From positions 1 through 64,000 of the forward strand of contig JAETOE010000020.1 in assembly GCA_021771815.1 (NCBI GenBank): a DNA stretch of 64,000 bases, in the 5' to 3' direction. A program made the translations under genes and the position numbers. The number at the start of each line of letters is the position of its first letter. The first letter of the stretch is position 1. Below are positions 50,089-58,315 of the stretch, piece after piece. Source of the stretch: Roseburia hominis (GTDB taxonomy: Bacteria; Bacillota; Clostridia; Lachnospirales; Lachnospiraceae). The notes beneath the pieces were generated by a model that did not search any database, was not told the DNA's origin, and worked only from the letters and a program-made list of their open reading frames with translations.

Positions 50089-50190
50089 GGATGACTCCTT
50101 TCTTTTTTCGCCACACTGGCACGGCTCCATTTCGTTTCGGCTCTTCCTCCGCCGTGCTGCAGCTCGATTTCGCTTCGCTTCATCTCGCTT

Positions 50191-50264
50191 GGGGCGGTCG
50201 CCCCATCCGAAGTAGCATCCGATGAATTTTCCAAACAAGCTTGAAATTCATCTGCTGCTACTTC
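50191..50264 (-). other. Hairpins in the ilvB-ilvN gap
   Basis: Two structures lie between the genes. GGGGCG/CGCCCC is at 50191-50204. A longer interrupted stem pairs GAAGTAGC (50209-50216) with GCTACTTC (50257-50264) and GATGAATTT (50221-50229) with AAATTCATC (50244-50252). No T-tract follows, so RNA processing or stability control is more likely than termination. Confidence 0.5.
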
Positions 50265-50277
50265 GCGCACGGCTCTC

Positions 50278-51999
50278 TTATTTCAAAATCATCTCGCTCA
50301 TCGGATTTCCACCCTTTACCATTGGAAGCACGATCTCATCCGTAGAAATCATGAACTCAATGATCGTCGGCGCATCCTTATAAGTACGCGCCTTATCAAG
50401 CGCCGCCTGAATCTCCTCTTCCTTCTCGACACGTATGCCGTGCGCGCCGTAACTTCCGGCAAGCGCAATGAAATCCGGGGTGTACGGCGGACAGGCTTCA
50501 TTCGGTCCCTTACAGTTCGCAGGGCAGTTCTTTCTTCTGCGCAGACAAGTCGCCTCGTAGCGCTTTCCGTAAAACAACTGCTGCATCTGCCGCACCATTC
50601 CGAGATAATAATTATTGAACAGGCAGATGATGATAGGCGCGCCCTGTGTGACCGCCGTCGCCATCTCCTGAATATTCATCTGCAGGCCGCCGTCGCCGGA
50701 GAAACAGACGACCTCCTTCTCCGGGCTGCCGATCTTCGCGCCGATCGCAGCCGGAAGTCCGAAGCCCATCGTTCCGAGCCCGCCGGAAGTGATAAGCTGG
50801 TGCCACGGGTCTAATTCCAGATACTGCGTCGCCCACATCTGATGCTGCCCGACATCCGTCACATAAATCGCCTCCCGGAAGGTACGGTTCACATGCTCGA
50901 AAATCATCTGGGGCGTCATACCGTGATCCCTGCGCATCTCAAGCGGATTCTTCTTATCCCACTCCGCAATCTGTGCCTGCCACTCCGCCGTGTCCTTCGA
51001 CTCCGCCCACTCGAGCAGCTTTTCCAATGCGAGATTGGCGTCCGATACGACCGGAACATCCACCACGACATTTCTGGAAATCGACGCCGTGTCCACGTCG
51101 ATATGTACGATCTTCGCCTTCGGCGCAAATTCATTCAAATCCCCGGTAATCCGGTCGTTAAAGCGCGTACCGATGGAAAAAAGCACGTCGCACTTGCTAA
51201 CCGCCATATTCGCCGCATATTTTCCGTGCATACCGCTGTTGCCGATATACAAAGAATTGCCGGTCGGAATCGCCCCTTTTCCCATGATTGTAGTAACAAC
51301 CGGAACCTGCATCTTCTCCGCAAGCTGTAGAAGCTTGTCGTTCGCCCTTGCAATATTGATGCCGCCGCCCGCTAAGATCAGCGGTCTTTTTGCCGAGCGG
51401 AGCAGCTTATACGCCTTTTTCAACTGTCCTACATGTACCGTCTCATTTGGTTTATACCCGCGTATCTGCACGCCTGACGGATATTCCGCCGGACCGCTCG
51501 CCGTCTGGATATCCTTCGGAATATCGATAAGCACCGGACCCGGCTTTCCGGTCGTCGCAATGTAGAACGCCATCTTAATAATGCGTCCCAGATCTTCTCT
51601 CCGTCTGACCGTCACGCCGTATTTCGTGATACTGCGGGTCATCCCCACAATATCGACCTCCTGAAACGCGTCGTTTCCGATCAAAGCAAGAGGCACCTGT
51701 CCGGTAAAACACACCAACGGAATATTGTCATAATGCGCGTCTGCAAGTCCCGTCATGATATTCGTCGCACCCGGACCGCTCGTCACCAGACATACGCCCA
51801 CTTTTCCGGTGGATCTGGCATAGCCCTCCGCCTCGTGAATCAGTCCCTGCTCATGCCGCGGTAAGACGACTTCGATACCATCCTGCTTATATAGTTCATC
51901 AAAAAGATCCGTCACCGTCCCGCCCGGATAACCGAAAATGGTGGTCACGCCCTCTTCCTGTAAAGCCTTCACAAATAACTTTCTGCCTGTAATATCCAT
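50278..51999 (-). CDS. ilvB: Acetolactate synthase large subunit
   Basis: A 573-residue TPP enzyme for valine, leucine and isoleucine synthesis. FGYPGGTVTDLFDELYKQ, the catalytic Glu in RHEQGLIHEAEGYAR, and the TPP motif FSGDGGLQMNIQEMATAVTQ are intact. An uncommon cysteine-rich insert (about residues 485-506: CLRRRKNCPANC, then EACPPY) lies just after the TPP domain loop. The start at 51999 is fixed by GAGGAGG; the longer frame begins at the transcription start. Confidence 0.96.
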   Translation of the reverse strand: MDITGRKLFVKALQEEGVTTIFGYPGGTVTDLFDELYKQDGIEVVLPRHEQGLIHEAEGYARSTGKVGVCLVTSGPGATNIMTGLADAHYDNIPLVCFTGQVPLALIGNDAFQEVDIVGMTRSITKYGVTVRRREDLGRIIKMAFYIATTGKPGPVLIDIPKDIQTASGPAEYPSGVQIRGYKPNETVHVGQLKKAYKLLRSAKRPLILAGGGINIARANDKLLQLAEKMQVPVVTTIMGKGAIPTGNSLYIGNSGMHGKYAANMAVSKCDVLFSIGTRFNDRITGDLNEFAPKAKIVHIDVDTASISRNVVVDVPVVSDANLALEKLLEWAESKDTAEWQAQIAEWDKKNPLEMRRDHGMTPQMIFEHVNRTFREAIYVTDVGQHQMWATQYLELDPWHQLITSGGLGTMGFGLPAAIGAKIGSPEKEVVCFSGDGGLQMNIQEMATAVTQGAPIIICLFNNYYLGMVRQMQQLFYGKRYEATCLRRRKNCPANCKGPNEACPPYTPDFIALAGSYGAHGIRVEKEEEIQAALDKARTYKDAPTIIEFMISTDEIVLPMVKGGNPMSEMILK

Positions 52000-52066
52000 G
52001 TCGTCCTCCTCGCCTTTCCTCCTGCATGCTGTCTTCTTCCGCACGCAGAAATGATTATTGTACAAA

Positions 52067-52095
52067 ACTATAACTTATCTTCGACTCAAATGCAA
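52067..52095 (-). promoter_or_regulatory. ilvB promoter
   Basis: Minus strand TTGCAT (52090-52095), 17-base spacer, TATAGT (52067-52072). The leader to the ATG at 51999 is only about 60 nt, too short for a T-box, so no tRNA-dependent control is expected here. Confidence 0.65.
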
Positions 52096-52137
52096 TCCTA
52101 TCCAAAGAAAAATCAAGAACATTAAAATACATCAACT

Positions 52138-53091
52138 TTATCCTATAAATCCTAACGTCTTCAACACAAATATCCACCCCGTCAGCGTGAACGCCGCCAT
52201 CAGCGTCGTCATCACGACCACGCTCGCCGTCAGCACGCCGTCGTTGTTCATATTCTTCGCCATGATATAGCAGCTCGGCGTTGTCGGGGACGCGAGCATG
52301 ATCAGAATCGCGATCATCTTCTCCCCGGTAAAGCCCATCTGCGCCGCAACCGGAAGGAACACGAGCGGCTGAAGCACCAGCTTGATAAAAGACGCCGCAA
52401 TCGTCGGCCGCATCTTCGCAAGCGCCCCCCGCCCCTCAAAGCCCGCGCCGATCGTAATGAGCGCAAGCGGCGTCGCCATCTGCGCCACACTGTTAACCGT
52501 CTTATCAAAAGCGATCGGGAAATCCCAGCCGAAAAGTCCCACGACAAGCCCCGCCAGGATTCCAAGAATAATCGGATTCTTTGCAATATTGATGCAGGCG
52601 GCTTTAATTTTCTGTGTCTGGTTCTCCTCCGCCGCATGCTCTCCCTCAAACGTCAGCACGATCACGGAAAAAATATTATAGAGCGGCACTGCGCTAACGA
52701 TCATCAGCGGTCCCATCGCAGAGGTTCCGTAAATATTTTCTATAAATGCCAGACCCATGACCGCCGCGCTGCTGCGGAAAGACGCCTGCACGAACGCGCC
52801 CCGCATACTCTTATCCTTCAAAAACAGCTTCACGCCGCCCCAGATCGCCCAAAAACAGACAGTGCTGGCAATCGCACAGAACAGCACGTATTTCAAATCA
52901 AATACCGCTTTGATATCCACACCGGAAATATCCCGAAACAGCATAAACGGCAGCGTCACCTTAAAATTGAACCGGTTCGCCACCGTGACAAAATTGTCGT
53001 TTAACATGCCAATCTGTCTTAATATGTAGCCAATGACCATCACCAGAAAAATCGGCAGGGTCACATTGACACTGTAGATAAAATTCTCCAT
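52138..53091 (-). CDS. AEC-family transporter
   Basis: A 317-residue carrier with about ten membrane helices (IFLVMVIGYILRQIGML at the start, VVVMTTLMAAFTLTGWIFVL at the end) of the auxin-efflux carrier superfamily, which exports organic acids or malate in bacteria. Family positions NPIILGILAGLV and SPTTPSCYIMAKNM are clear. Seven bases separate it from folA. Substrate unknown. Confidence 0.92.
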   Translation of the reverse strand: MENFIYSVNVTLPIFLVMVIGYILRQIGMLNDNFVTVANRFNFKVTLPFMLFRDISGVDIKAVFDLKYVLFCAIASTVCFWAIWGGVKLFLKDKSMRGAFVQASFRSSAAVMGLAFIENIYGTSAMGPLMIVSAVPLYNIFSVIVLTFEGEHAAEENQTQKIKAACINIAKNPIILGILAGLVVGLFGWDFPIAFDKTVNSVAQMATPLALITIGAGFEGRGALAKMRPTIAASFIKLVLQPLVFLPVAAQMGFTGEKMIAILIMLASPTTPSCYIMAKNMNNDGVLTASVVVMTTLMAAFTLTGWIFVLKTLGFIG

Positions 53092-53098
53092 TGCACTC

Positions 53099-53590
53099 CT
53101 ATCTTACGCGCTCATATTTGTAGAAATAATACTCGAGATCGAAATACGTCTGCTCCTCGCTGTCCGCCGTCACCTTCCAATCGTCTCTCTCGTCCAGATT
53201 CGGGAAATACGCATCCGCGTCGTAAGCAAAATCAATCTTCGTGATATGCGCCACATCGCACTCGTCCAGAAGCTGACGGTAGATCGTCTCACCACCGATG
53301 ACATAGATATCTCCGCTGTCATATTTTTCCAGCTCCGCGTGAAGTTCGTCCATGGAATGCACCACGATCGCTCCGCCTACCCGATAGTCCGCATCGTGCG
53401 TCAGCACGATATTCGTCCGGTTCTTAAGTGGGAGCCCGTTCGGAAAGCTCTCTAACGTCTTTCTTCCCATCACGACCACCTTCCCGGTCGTCGTCTCCCG
53501 GAAAAACTTCTGGTCCGCCGGAATGCGCACAAGAAGCTGGTTCTTATTGCCGATTGCCCAATTCTTATCTACCGCTGCGATTAAATTCAT
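53099..53590 (-). CDS. folA: Dihydrofolate reductase
   Basis: A 163-residue NADPH-dependent reductase. MNLIAAVDKNWAIGNKNQLL is the N-terminal strand with the Met20 loop, followed by DQKFFRETTTGKVVVMGRKT and YVIGGETIYRQLL. The acidic catalytic residue is the Asp in IPADQKFF. It sits in a folate/thymidylate group with thyA, with a GNAT gene between, the natural pair that regenerates tetrahydrofolate. Confidence 0.96.
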   Translation of the reverse strand: MNLIAAVDKNWAIGNKNQLLVRIPADQKFFRETTTGKVVVMGRKTLESFPNGLPLKNRTNIVLTHDADYRVGGAIVVHSMDELHAELEKYDSGDIYVIGGETIYRQLLDECDVAHITKIDFAYDADAYFPNLDERDDWKVTADSEEQTYFDLEYYFYKYERVR

Positions 53591-53648
53591 GATTTTCTCC
53601 TTCCTCTGTCCACTGTCATCCGGGCCGTCCCCGTCATATACGGCATTG

Positions 53649-54149
53649 TCATATATATTTTTCCATCAGATAAAATCTGCCCTTCCGCCAGTGTACCTCC
53701 CCCGTCCGCCAGAAACCGGATTTTTCGTACAACCCCAGTGCGAACGGGTTTTTTTCAAACACATCCAACCGGATCTCGCGAATCCCCATCGCCTTTAAAA
53801 TTCCTTCGATATGACGCAGTGCGCTCCCCGCAATTCCCATCCGCTGAAACGCCGGATTCACGCACAATCTGTGAACGACAAAAAACGGCTCGTCCCGATA
53901 CTTCCAGTCTCCGTCCGCGTACTCTGCGTCACACTCCCGATTCAGCACATAGACGACCGCGAGGCGTCCGTCCACAAATCCCGCCGTAAGCTGCCCCTTC
54001 GCGATATCCGCCGCAAAATCCTCCCGCGTCGGATAAAGTTCGTCCCACTGCAAAATATTCTGTTCTATCATATGCGCAACCGCAGCCTGCACCATACCGC
54101 ATATTTCATCCAGATCCTCAGGATTCGCTCTCCGAAACTCAATCTGCAT
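53649..54149 (-). CDS. GNAT-family N-acetyltransferase
   Basis: A 166-residue acetyltransferase. Conserved parts: IEFRRANPEDLDEICGMVQA, FFVVHRLCVNPAFQRMGIAG (acetyl-CoA loop QRMGIAGSAL), then LDVFEKNPFALGLYEKSGFW. The start at 54149 has AGAGGAAAA. It lies between thyA and folA. Substrate not predictable. Confidence 0.9.
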   Translation of the reverse strand: MQIEFRRANPEDLDEICGMVQAAVAHMIEQNILQWDELYPTREDFAADIAKGQLTAGFVDGRLAVVYVLNRECDAEYADGDWKYRDEPFFVVHRLCVNPAFQRMGIAGSALRHIEGILKAMGIREIRLDVFEKNPFALGLYEKSGFWRTGEVHWRKGRFYLMEKYI

Positions 54150-54215
54150 AACTTTTCCTCTCAACATGGAAGCCTGACGAAAAAAGGCTGTTCCGCCATC
54201 CTCGCCGCTCATCGC

Positions 54216-55064
54216 TTAGACCGCAACAGGGATATTCTTAACCTGCTCGCCCGTCACATAATCCTCAATCGTAATGTCCTTCGTCGTAAACTGATAGAAA
54301 TCCTTAATCTCCGGGTTCAGCGTGAACTTCGGCGCCGGATGCTGCTCTCTTGTAATCAGCTCCTTAACGATCGGCACATGCCTGTCGTAGATATGCGCGT
54401 CCGCGATCACATGCACCAGCTCGCCGACCTTCATACCGCACACCTGCGCCAACATATGCATCAGCACCGCATACTGACAGACATTCCAGTTATTTGCCGT
54501 AAGCACATCCTGCGAGCGCTGATTTAAGATCGCATTCAATGTCAGCTTATCATCCCCTTTATGGCACGTCACATTAAAGGTCATACTGTATGCGCACGGA
54601 TAAAGATTCATTTCATGCAGATCCTGATGCACATAGATGTTCGTCATGATACGGCGGCTGAACGGATTATTCTTCAGATCATAGATCACACGGTCTACCT
54701 GATCCATCATCCCTTCCTTATACTGATGCTTTACGCCAAGCTGATAGCCGTACGCCTTTCCGATCGAACCTGTCTCATCCGCCCATTCATCCCATATCGT
54801 ACTGTTAAGTTCATGGATGTTGTTCGATTTCCGCTGCCAGATCCAGAGCATTTCCTCCGTACAGGTCTTGATCGCGGTCTTTCTGAGCGTAATTGCCGGA
54901 AATTCCTTCGAGAGATCGTAGCGGTTCACCACGCCGAACTTCTTGACCGTATAGGCGCTCGTCCCATCCTCCCAGTGCGGGCGCACCTTCTCACCCTCGG
55001 TGCTTGTCCCGTTCTCCAGTATATCCGTACACATATCCACAAAAATCTTATCTGCCAGACTCAT
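54216..55064 (-). CDS. thyA: Thymidylate synthase
   Basis: A 282-residue enzyme making dTMP from dUMP with methylene-tetrahydrofolate. The nucleophilic Cys is in MNLYPCAYSMTF; QRSQDVLTANNWNVCQYAVL holds the phosphate Arg and base-binding Asn; IADAHIYDRHV is the folate-side motif. Ala replaces the usual His after the Cys, as in the Bacillus subtilis ThyA/phage-type branch (PCVYETQW), and WIWQRKSNNIHELN also fits this branch. Groups with folA. Confidence 0.95.
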   Translation of the reverse strand: MSLADKIFVDMCTDILENGTSTEGEKVRPHWEDGTSAYTVKKFGVVNRYDLSKEFPAITLRKTAIKTCTEEMLWIWQRKSNNIHELNSTIWDEWADETGSIGKAYGYQLGVKHQYKEGMMDQVDRVIYDLKNNPFSRRIMTNIYVHQDLHEMNLYPCAYSMTFNVTCHKGDDKLTLNAILNQRSQDVLTANNWNVCQYAVLMHMLAQVCGMKVGELVHVIADAHIYDRHVPIVKELITREQHPAPKFTLNPEIKDFYQFTTKDITIEDYVTGEQVKNIPVAV

Positions 55065-55171
55065 TCTCCAAAACCTCCGTCTTATTCAAAAGGCAACGTG
55101 CGCCCCGTATTTTCTTTCAAACTCTGCTAATTCCTAATTGTACCGAATTTCAGAAAAAATGACAAGGTGGA

Positions 55172-55200
55172 TTGCTTTTTTTATTCAGATGCGTTATATT
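55172..55200 (+). promoter_or_regulatory. Promoter of the 80-residue membrane protein
   Basis: TTGCTT (55172-55177), 17-base spacer, TATATT (55195-55200), about 35 bases before ATG 55236. Confidence 0.65.
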
Positions 55201-55235
55201 ATTTTCGTACTTTTTTAGTTAAAAGGAGAAAATTT

Positions 55236-55478
55236 ATGAGCCAGGCAAAAGTTGACCGTTATAAACAGGAAAAAGCAAACCGCAAAAAGACCATGGCGCG
55301 CGAAAGGCGCCTTCATGCACTTGCCGTCGTGTGCGGCTGGCTTGTTGCAATCGCTATCGCCGGCTGGGCAGGAGTTTCCGCTTACCATATTTATGAGAAC
55401 AATAAGCCTGTTGAGACCATCTATGCAGATCTGGGCGCCATCAACGACTACATGGATTCGCTTAACGGCGAAGAGTAA
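55236..55478 (+). CDS. Small single-helix membrane protein
   Basis: An 80-residue protein starting at 55236 after AAAAGGAG. A basic N-terminus (KVDRYKQEKANRKKTMARER) precedes one membrane helix (LAVVCGWLVAIAIAGWAGVS) and a short acidic tail with INDYMDSLNGEE. Own promoter and terminator. Similar short proteins are common in Lachnospiraceae genomes; function unknown. Confidence 0.8.
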   Translation: MSQAKVDRYKQEKANRKKTMARERRLHALAVVCGWLVAIAIAGWAGVSAYHIYENNKPVETIYADLGAINDYMDSLNGEE

Positions 55479-55514
55479 TTTATCATCCGGTCATAAGCCG
55501 GATAGACCAAACGA

Positions 55515-55551
55515 ACCCGGAGTCTCGTCTCTGCGATGCTCCGGGTATTTT
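55515..55551. terminator. Terminator between convergent genes
   Basis: ACCCGGAG/CTCCGGGT (55515-55522, 55539-55546) followed by ATTTTC. A weaker CATCCGG/CCGGAT stem precedes it at about 55484-55503. It separates the convergent small-membrane-protein and FMN-binding-like genes. Confidence 0.65.
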
Positions 55552-55571
55552 CATGCCGCATGGTGTCCGTT

Positions 55572-56024
55572 CTACTCCCCCGCTTCCCCGTCTGCCACCG
55601 CAGCTTTGGAAAGCGCATTTTCAATTGCGTTCAATAATACGATTGAGGTATACTGATTATCCTTATTATATGTAATCCCCTCTGTGGACTGTTTATCGAT
55701 GACCTGCCGTGCAATATCATCCAGCGCCGGCTCCATGAGCGGGTACATCGTCGCCACTGTCTCATTCAGATTGATCATGGAGATAGACTGTATCCGGTCC
55801 TCATCCACGATCACCTGCACATCCACCGTATTGTCCCCGAACTGTACGGAAGATGTATAGACCCCCGCCACATAATTCATTGTCTCGACGGATTCCCCAT
55901 TTTTATCTCTCGGTAAAAACATGAACAGCAGCAGAATAATAAGTAATATTCCGAGTCCCGCAAAAATCAGTGTATAAATGAGTTCCTTCATATGAAGAAC
56001 CACTATCTTTGTCTTTGCACTCAC
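55572..56024 (-). CDS. Membrane-anchored protein, possibly FMN-binding-like
   Basis: A 150-residue protein. The start is GTG 56024, six bases after GGAGG; later ATG 55991 lacks a site. One membrane helix (LIYTLIFAGLGILLIILLLF) is followed by an outer domain: VAGVYTSSVQFGDNTVDVQV, IQSISMINLNETVATMYPLM and a C-terminal SIVLLNAIENAL. The pattern of strand-helix resembles FMN-binding domains, but the flavin-attachment SGAT-type motif is not present, so the assignment is weak. Confidence 0.75.
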   Translation of the reverse strand: MSAKTKIVVLHMKELIYTLIFAGLGILLIILLLFMFLPRDKNGESVETMNYVAGVYTSSVQFGDNTVDVQVIVDEDRIQSISMINLNETVATMYPLMEPALDDIARQVIDKQSTEGITYNKDNQYTSIVLLNAIENALSKAAVADGEAGE

Positions 56025-56147
56025 CTTAAGCCTCCAAATACTGATTACTATATTATATGAAGCAGCAGACCCGGCATGACTGTTTTTCATAAATTCCATC
56101 CACAAAAAGAATTGTCATAATTTTTTGAAAAAGTCAAAAAAAAACAG

Positions 56148-56176
56148 TTGACAAACACGCCGCGGCGTTGTATTAT
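56148..56176 (+). promoter_or_regulatory. tRNA-Gly promoter
   Basis: TTGACA (56148-56153), 17-base GC-rich spacer, TATTAT (56171-56176), 40 bases upstream of the tRNA. A near-consensus promoter, as expected for a stable RNA. Confidence 0.85.
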
Positions 56177-56215
56177 GCTATATGTGTCTGACAGAGATCA
56201 ACGACACACAGATAT

Positions 56216-56288
56216 GCGCGAGTGGCTCAGTTGGTGGAGCACGACCTTGCCAAGGTCGGGGTCGCGGGTTCGAGTCCCGTCTCGCGCT
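56216..56288 (+). tRNA. tRNA-Gly (anticodon GCC)
   Basis: A complete 73-base cloverleaf: acceptor GCGCGAG/CTCGCGC, D-arm GCTC...GAGC, anticodon stem CGACC/GGTCG with loop TTGCCAA (anticodon GCC), T-arm GCGGG-TTCGAGT-CCCGT. The CCA end is not encoded. Discriminator base U. A T-run follows. Confidence 0.97.
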
Positions 56289-56397
56289 TTTTTATGGGAA
56301 GGCTTGATTTTCAGACCTTCCTGTTTTGCTTTGCAATAAACTGCTTTGTCAGAAAGACCTGTCACAGTGCCGCCCAGATAGCCAAAAACGATATTAT

Positions 56398-57249
56398 TTA
56401 ATACAATTTATCCACGACGGCTTTTGATGTTTTCTTATTATTTTCCATAGATATCTGTTTATTGCGTGAAAAATACTCCTGAAACAGCACATCGATAATA
56501 TACAGCTGACTCATCTTCTTTCCCGTCGCGCCGCCATCCAAAGGACCTTCGTTGGAACCGCACAGCAACAACACGTCTGTATAGCTTGTCAAAGGCGATT
56601 TGATATAGCGCGTAATACCGACGACTTTCGCTCCCGCCTTTTTGGCAATTTTTGCCACGTATACACTATCCTTCGTGGCTCCCGAATAGGAGATAATAAA
56701 AATTAAATCCTTCGGACCTGCCATGGAAACAGTCATTGCCTGCATATGCGGGTCATCGATACAGTTTACTTTATTGCAAATTCTCAGGAATTTATTTCTG
56801 GCTTCTTTTGCCGTGAGCAGCGAATCGCCGATTCCAAAAAAATATATGTTTTTCGCTTCTTCCACCAACTGCACGGTTTTTTCAATTGCGTCATTGTTAA
56901 TCAGCATCCGGGTTTCTTTCAACACGCTAACATAGTTTTGCAAAATCTTATCCAATGTAAATTCCAGCGAATCAATTTCCATGCACTCCTTTTTCGCAAT
57001 CCCTTCTTCGTCCGGTGTTGCACCGAGAGATAATTTCATCTTAAAATCCTGATATCCCTTCGCCCCTACGCTTCTGCAAAAACGGTACACACTGGCATCC
57101 GCCACTCCGCAGGCCTCCGCCAAATCAGTAATCGACATAAACAAAACCCCATCTGCATTTCTGATTAAAAAATCGGCTATTTTTTTCTCTGTTTTGGTGA
57201 ACTGATTATAATTTAACTGGATTTTTCTAAATAAATTAGAATTATTCAT
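56398..57249 (-). CDS. RpiR/MurR-family regulator of the sialic-acid genes
   Basis: A 283-residue regulator with an HTH_6 domain (KTEKKIADFLIRNADGVLFM, ACGVADASVYRFCRSVGAKG) and a SIS sugar-phosphate domain (NIYFFGIGDSLLTAKEARNK, LIFIISYSGATKDSVYVAKI). Members sense amino-sugar phosphates; here GlcNAc-6-P or ManNAc-6-P is likely because the gene follows nanA. A terminator lies between nanA and this gene, so its expression may be only partly coupled. Confidence 0.93.
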   Translation of the reverse strand: MNNSNLFRKIQLNYNQFTKTEKKIADFLIRNADGVLFMSITDLAEACGVADASVYRFCRSVGAKGYQDFKMKLSLGATPDEEGIAKKECMEIDSLEFTLDKILQNYVSVLKETRMLINNDAIEKTVQLVEEAKNIYFFGIGDSLLTAKEARNKFLRICNKVNCIDDPHMQAMTVSMAGPKDLIFIISYSGATKDSVYVAKIAKKAGAKVVGITRYIKSPLTSYTDVLLLCGSNEGPLDGGATGKKMSQLYIIDVLFQEYFSRNKQISMENNKKTSKAVVDKLY

Positions 57250-57278
57250 ACGCTGTCTTTCTTCCTTATTTTTGACAA

Positions 57279-57320
57279 AAGAGGGGGAATCGCAGTTTTT
57301 TATTTGCGACAGCCCCTCTT
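57279..57320 (-). terminator. Terminator after nanA
   Basis: Arms AAGAGGGG (57279-57286) and CCCCTCTT (57313-57320), with an inner TCGCA/TGCGA stem (57290-57294, 57305-57309). The minus strand continues TTTTG. The outer stem is separated from the inner by mismatched three-base bulges. Confidence 0.75.
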
Positions 57321-57332
57321 AATTGTATCAAA

Positions 57333-58238
57333 TTAGCAATATTTTTTTATCGCTTCTGCAATCATATCTGCAATTTCTTTGCAGACAGCCTTGTCGCCTT
57401 CTGCCAGCTCCGTCAAAGGTGCTTTTACACCGCCGACATCCGGACCGCCCTGAAGGCGGATAATCTCTTTAATCGCTGCATACATGTTGCCATGGGTCGA
57501 GCACATTTTATAAATGATTCTGCACGCTGCATTCTGAACTTCTTTCGCCTCTTTCATTTTACCCTGTGAAAAAAGTTCAAAAATCTTCAGATACAATTCC
57601 GGCATTGCTCCGTATGTTCCGCCAATAGCGCCGTCGGCGCCCATAGCCAGACCAGAAATCAGTTGTTCATCCGGACCATTGAATACAATCACGCCTTCAT
57701 CCTTGAAAAGCTGGATATCCTGCACCGGCATGGAAGAATTTTTCACACCGATGACTCTCGGATTCTTTTTCATTTCACGCAGCAAATTGACAGTTAAGGA
57801 AGTACCCGCCAACTGAGGTATATTATAAATGATAAAATCCGTATTCGGCGCTGCCGCGGAAATATCATTCCAGTATTTTGCAATGGAGTACTCCGGAAGG
57901 TGGAAATAAATAGGCGGAATGGACGCAATAGCGTCTACACCCAGCTGTTCTGCATGAGCCGCCAGTTCCTGACTGTCTTCCGTGTTATTGCAGGCAACGT
58001 GGGCAATGATGACCAGTTTGCCTTTTGCCACTTCCATCACGGCTTCCAATGATTTTTTTCTATCTTCCTTGCTCTGATAAATACATTCGCCTGAAGAACC
58101 GCCAACATAAAGACCCTGAACGCCTTTATCCATTAAATACCGGGTCAGAGCCTTTACTCTGTCCGTAGAGACCTTTCCGTTTTCGTCATAACAAGCATAT
58201 AATGCCGGGAAAATTCCCTGATATTTTTTGGTACTCAT
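57333..58238 (-). CDS. nanA: N-acetylneuraminate lyase
   Basis: A 301-residue class I aldolase of the DapA/NanA fold that cleaves Neu5Ac to ManNAc and pyruvate. GGSSGECIYQS is the carboxylate-binding motif (GSSGE/T), Tyr in FIIYNIPQLAG, and the Schiff-base Lys in RVIGVKNSS. The neighbours (sugar importer, nanE, nanK) support NanA over dihydrodipicolinate synthase. Confidence 0.94.
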   Translation of the reverse strand: MSTKKYQGIFPALYACYDENGKVSTDRVKALTRYLMDKGVQGLYVGGSSGECIYQSKEDRKKSLEAVMEVAKGKLVIIAHVACNNTEDSQELAAHAEQLGVDAIASIPPIYFHLPEYSIAKYWNDISAAAPNTDFIIYNIPQLAGTSLTVNLLREMKKNPRVIGVKNSSMPVQDIQLFKDEGVIVFNGPDEQLISGLAMGADGAIGGTYGAMPELYLKIFELFSQGKMKEAKEVQNAACRIIYKMCSTHGNMYAAIKEIIRLQGGPDVGGVKAPLTELAEGDKAVCKEIADMIAEAIKKYC

Positions 58239-58259
58239 TTCTTATCATCCTTTCTATAT

Positions 58260-58298
58260 ACAAAATCTACAGATTCCGAAGCGATCCACAGATTTTGT
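58260..58298. repeat. Inverted repeat before nanA
   Basis: ACAAAATCT (58260-58268) and AGATTTTGT (58290-58298) form a 9-bp inverted repeat in the 77-base gap between the permease and nanA. It could be a regulator site or an mRNA hairpin. No promoter is evident. Confidence 0.5.
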
Positions 58299-58315
58299 GA
58301 ATTTACAGAATAGCA

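Noticed and set aside
52000..52137. T-box or other leader riboswitch before ilvB
   Set aside because: The promoter at 52067-52095 leaves a leader of only about 60 nt, too short for a T-box, and no T-box sequence is seen.
54216..55064. Thymidylate synthase with altered active-site motif as a new base-modifying enzyme
   Set aside because: Ala after the catalytic Cys and the WIWQ region match the known Bacillus subtilis ThyA/phage-type branch; the base-binding Asn is retained and folA is nearby.
57333..58238. Dihydrodipicolinate synthase (dapA)
   Set aside because: Same fold, but the neighbours form a sialic-acid pathway and the residues around GSSGE and YNIP fit N-acetylneuraminate lyase better.
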